Below, piece by piece: positions 62,612 to 64,000 of a stretch of 64,000 nucleotides of DNA (position 1 is the stretch's first letter; each line of letters begins with the position of its first letter). The DNA is from Viola odorata (taxonomy: Eukaryota; Streptophyta; Magnoliopsida; Malpighiales; Violaceae). A program made the translations under genes and the position numbers. The notes below the pieces were generated by a model, which searched no databases, was not told the origin of the DNA, and was given only the letters and a program-made list of their open reading frames with translations. Location of the stretch: contig OY829537.1 in assembly GCA_963691705.1 (NCBI GenBank), forward strand, positions 24,862,078 through 24,926,077, in the 5' to 3' direction.

Positions 62612-63967
62612 TCAGTTAGCTCTAGGAACCCAACCACGTTTGGGTCCTTCCTCATTTGCATAAGTACCCTTTGGTACCCAAATTTGTTTCCAACCAACAA
62701 ATCCTCTACGAATGTAGCAAAAATAAGATAGATGACCAAATTTTTTGCAATAGCTACATTTATAAATCGGTTTAGCATGTGAGGACTTGGTTTGAACTCT
62801 AGATGAACTAGCATGATTATTAGAAGAGTTTGCTTTGACAAAAGTGGTTTTACCCATGTTCATGCTTGTGGAAGATTTAAAACCAATGCCATGCATATTA
62901 CCAAGATTCTTTTGATCATTCATGCATTGATAATGGCTATGATTGCTACGCACATATTTAGCTAATGTGTTCTCAAGCGTTTTAATCTTTTCTTCTAAAA
63001 TAAAGACTTCCTTTGAGGAATTCTTACACAAATCACATTTGCCATTTTCTTCCTTAAGCTTACCACAAGATATGTCAAGCAATTTATTCTTATTAGTCAA
63101 CTCCTTGTTAAGCTCTTCTATTTTACTGATCTCATTCTTAAGGCTTTCTAGTTCCTTAACAAGACTAGCATTCTTTTTATTAGCATGATCATACCGAACA
63201 GCTAGTTCATTAAAAACCTCTTGCAACTCATCATAATCACGTTCATCACAAGTAGAGTTGCTAGAACTTACCTCATCATCCGTTAGAGCCATAAGGCACA
63301 AGTTTGCCATTTCATCTCCGGATGAGGATTCCAAAGAAATGCTGCTTGAAGTTGCATCATCTTCACTCCATGTAGATGTAGCTTTGAAAGATCTTTTATG
63401 ATGCTTCTTTCCCTCTTTCTTGTACTTAGAGCTGTGCTTTTCATATCTCTTTTTCTTTTCCAATCTAGGACATTCGCTCTTAATATGTCCTGGTTTGTCA
63501 CACTCAAAGCACACAACATCAGCATTAGAATTTAACTTTAAATGGTTAGAAGACTCACCTTGATATTTGTTCTTCTTTGATTTCCAATGCTTTTGGAATT
63601 TCCTTGTGAAGAAGGCAAGAGTGTCTTCATCCTCTTCAACCATTTTACTGGCAAGGGCAATGCTCTTCTTTTCCTTGACATTTGCCTCCTCCAAATTGTA
63701 CAAACCCAACTCATGCTCAAAAGCTGTAAGAGAGCTCACAAGTTGAGTGAATGATGGCTTCACTTCCTTCTGCTTGATAGTGGTCTTGATAGCTACCCAC
63801 TTGCTTGGAAGAATGCTCAGAAGTTTTCTCACCATTTCTGAATCGCTTTGAGTCAATCCGAGATTATCCATGGCACTGCACAGATTTTGCAATCTTGTGC
63901 TGAGATCATAGATAGACTCTCCCTGCATCATCTTGAACAACTCATATTCAGTCTTGAGCTGGTCCAA
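62612..63967 (-). CDS. SIRE gag
   Basis: 451 residues, open frame; the true start is probably further right, outside the window. MMQGESIYDLSTRLQNLCSA and LLSILPSKWVAIKTTIKQK are the Copia-type gag (UBN2) domain. CFECDKPGHIKSECP is a CCHC zinc knuckle; CSYCKKFGHLSYFC is a second, weaker one. A Lys/Ser-rich region and a coiled coil (ELESLKNEISKIEELNKELT) lie between them. The C-terminus WVPKGTYANEEGPKRGWVP is typical of SIRE gag just before protease, but protease does not follow. Gag packages element RNA in cytoplasmic particles. Confidence 0.85.
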   Translation of the reverse strand: MDQLKTEYELFKMMQGESIYDLSTRLQNLCSAMDNLGLTQSDSEMVRKLLSILPSKWVAIKTTIKQKEVKPSFTQLVSSLTAFEHELGLYNLEEANVKEKKSIALASKMVEEDEDTLAFFTRKFQKHWKSKKNKYQGESSNHLKLNSNADVVCFECDKPGHIKSECPRLEKKKRYEKHSSKYKKEGKKHHKRSFKATSTWSEDDATSSSISLESSSGDEMANLCLMALTDDEVSSSNSTCDERDYDELQEVFNELAVRYDHANKKNASLVKELESLKNEISKIEELNKELTNKNKLLDISCGKLKEENGKCDLCKNSSKEVFILEEKIKTLENTLAKYVRSNHSHYQCMNDQKNLGNMHGIGFKSSTSMNMGKTTFVKANSSNNHASSSRVQTKSSHAKPIYKCSYCKKFGHLSYFCYIRRGFVGWKQIWVPKGTYANEEGPKRGWVPRAN

Positions 63968-64000
63968 TCGAAGATCACGAACTTGGGCAGTACCCTCATG

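Larger units (their letters stand above)
58498..64000 (-). mobile_element. SIRE-type Ty1/copia element, 3' LTR to gag (continues past the window)
   Basis: Minus strand: gag at the right, then an extra ORF, polypurine tract and a 1426-bp 3' LTR. The LTR end with a long C run (TATTCACCCCCC on the minus strand), the tract AAAAAGGGGGAGATTG and the gag sequence are typical of SIRE-type Copia elements. Protease, integrase, RT and RNase H are missing between gag and the extra ORF, so this copy is a deletion derivative or non-autonomous form. It inserted into the CRM-like 5' LTR. Confidence 0.8.

Noticed and set aside
1..64000. tRNA, rRNA or snoRNA genes
   Set aside because: No cloverleaf or conserved rRNA core was noticed; primer-binding sites are only short tRNA complements. 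A tRNAscan run would settle it.

Overview
The window is eukaryotic, almost certainly a eudicot nuclear genome. It is a dense nest of plant LTR retrotransposons (Athila, Tat, CRM-type chromovirus and SIRE-type Copia lineages) around a roughly 10 kb island that keeps a LINE, small DNA-transposon remnants and one recognisable plant gene, a short WEB-family coiled-coil protein. The species cannot be fixed from the sequence. CRM-type elements and deep nesting suggest pericentromeric or other heterochromatin (inference).

Layout. 1-9389: 3' part of an Athila element, plus strand (pol with several stops, an extra ORF, 3' UTR, a ~1.6 kb 3' LTR). 9396-29850: a decayed Tat element, plus strand (RT, two RNase H domains, integrase, 3'-UTR tandem repeats, two antisense gene copies, 3' LTR). 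Its integrase is split at 11801/20105 by a young CRM-type chromovirus (11802-20104, minus strand) with two 1019-bp LTRs. 29851-40406: lower-copy island with a 0.34 kb LTR-like unit, an inverted repeat bracketing a 5'-truncated L1-type LINE and a degenerate Tat solo LTR, the WEB gene, a hAT MITE, two hairpin elements and a small exon-like ORF. 40407-48628: a second Tat element, minus strand, with 641-bp LTRs and target duplication GAATG, lacking integrase but keeping an antisense gene. 48629-51928: 3' end of an older Tat element into which that one jumped. 51929-58497: a non-autonomous CRM-like element, minus strand, in which RT, RNase H and integrase are replaced by unrecognised ORFs. One LTR holds a 1281-bp solo LTR, and the other is cut by a SIRE-type Copia element (58498 to the window end, minus strand).

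Most interesting signals. (1) Arrays of the palindrome CGTGATCACG and its 11-bp variant CGTGATTCACG lie directly upstream of the TATA box in the LTRs of two unrelated retrotransposons (CRM and SIRE). A shorter cluster lies upstream of an internal ORF of the SIRE element. (2) Three copies of the Tat antisense gene carry an intron at the same place, and each has CACGTG boxes and a TATA-like box upstream, so this looks like an independently transcribed gene carried on the opposite strand of a retrotransposon. (3) The non-autonomous CRM-like element links its gag-protease ORF to an unknown ORF by an overlapping stop-start TAATG. (4) The CRM copy has LTRs differing at only about three sites, yet its integrase glutamate codon now reads lysine.

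All ages, alignments and counts were made by eye. Boundaries without target duplications are approximate.
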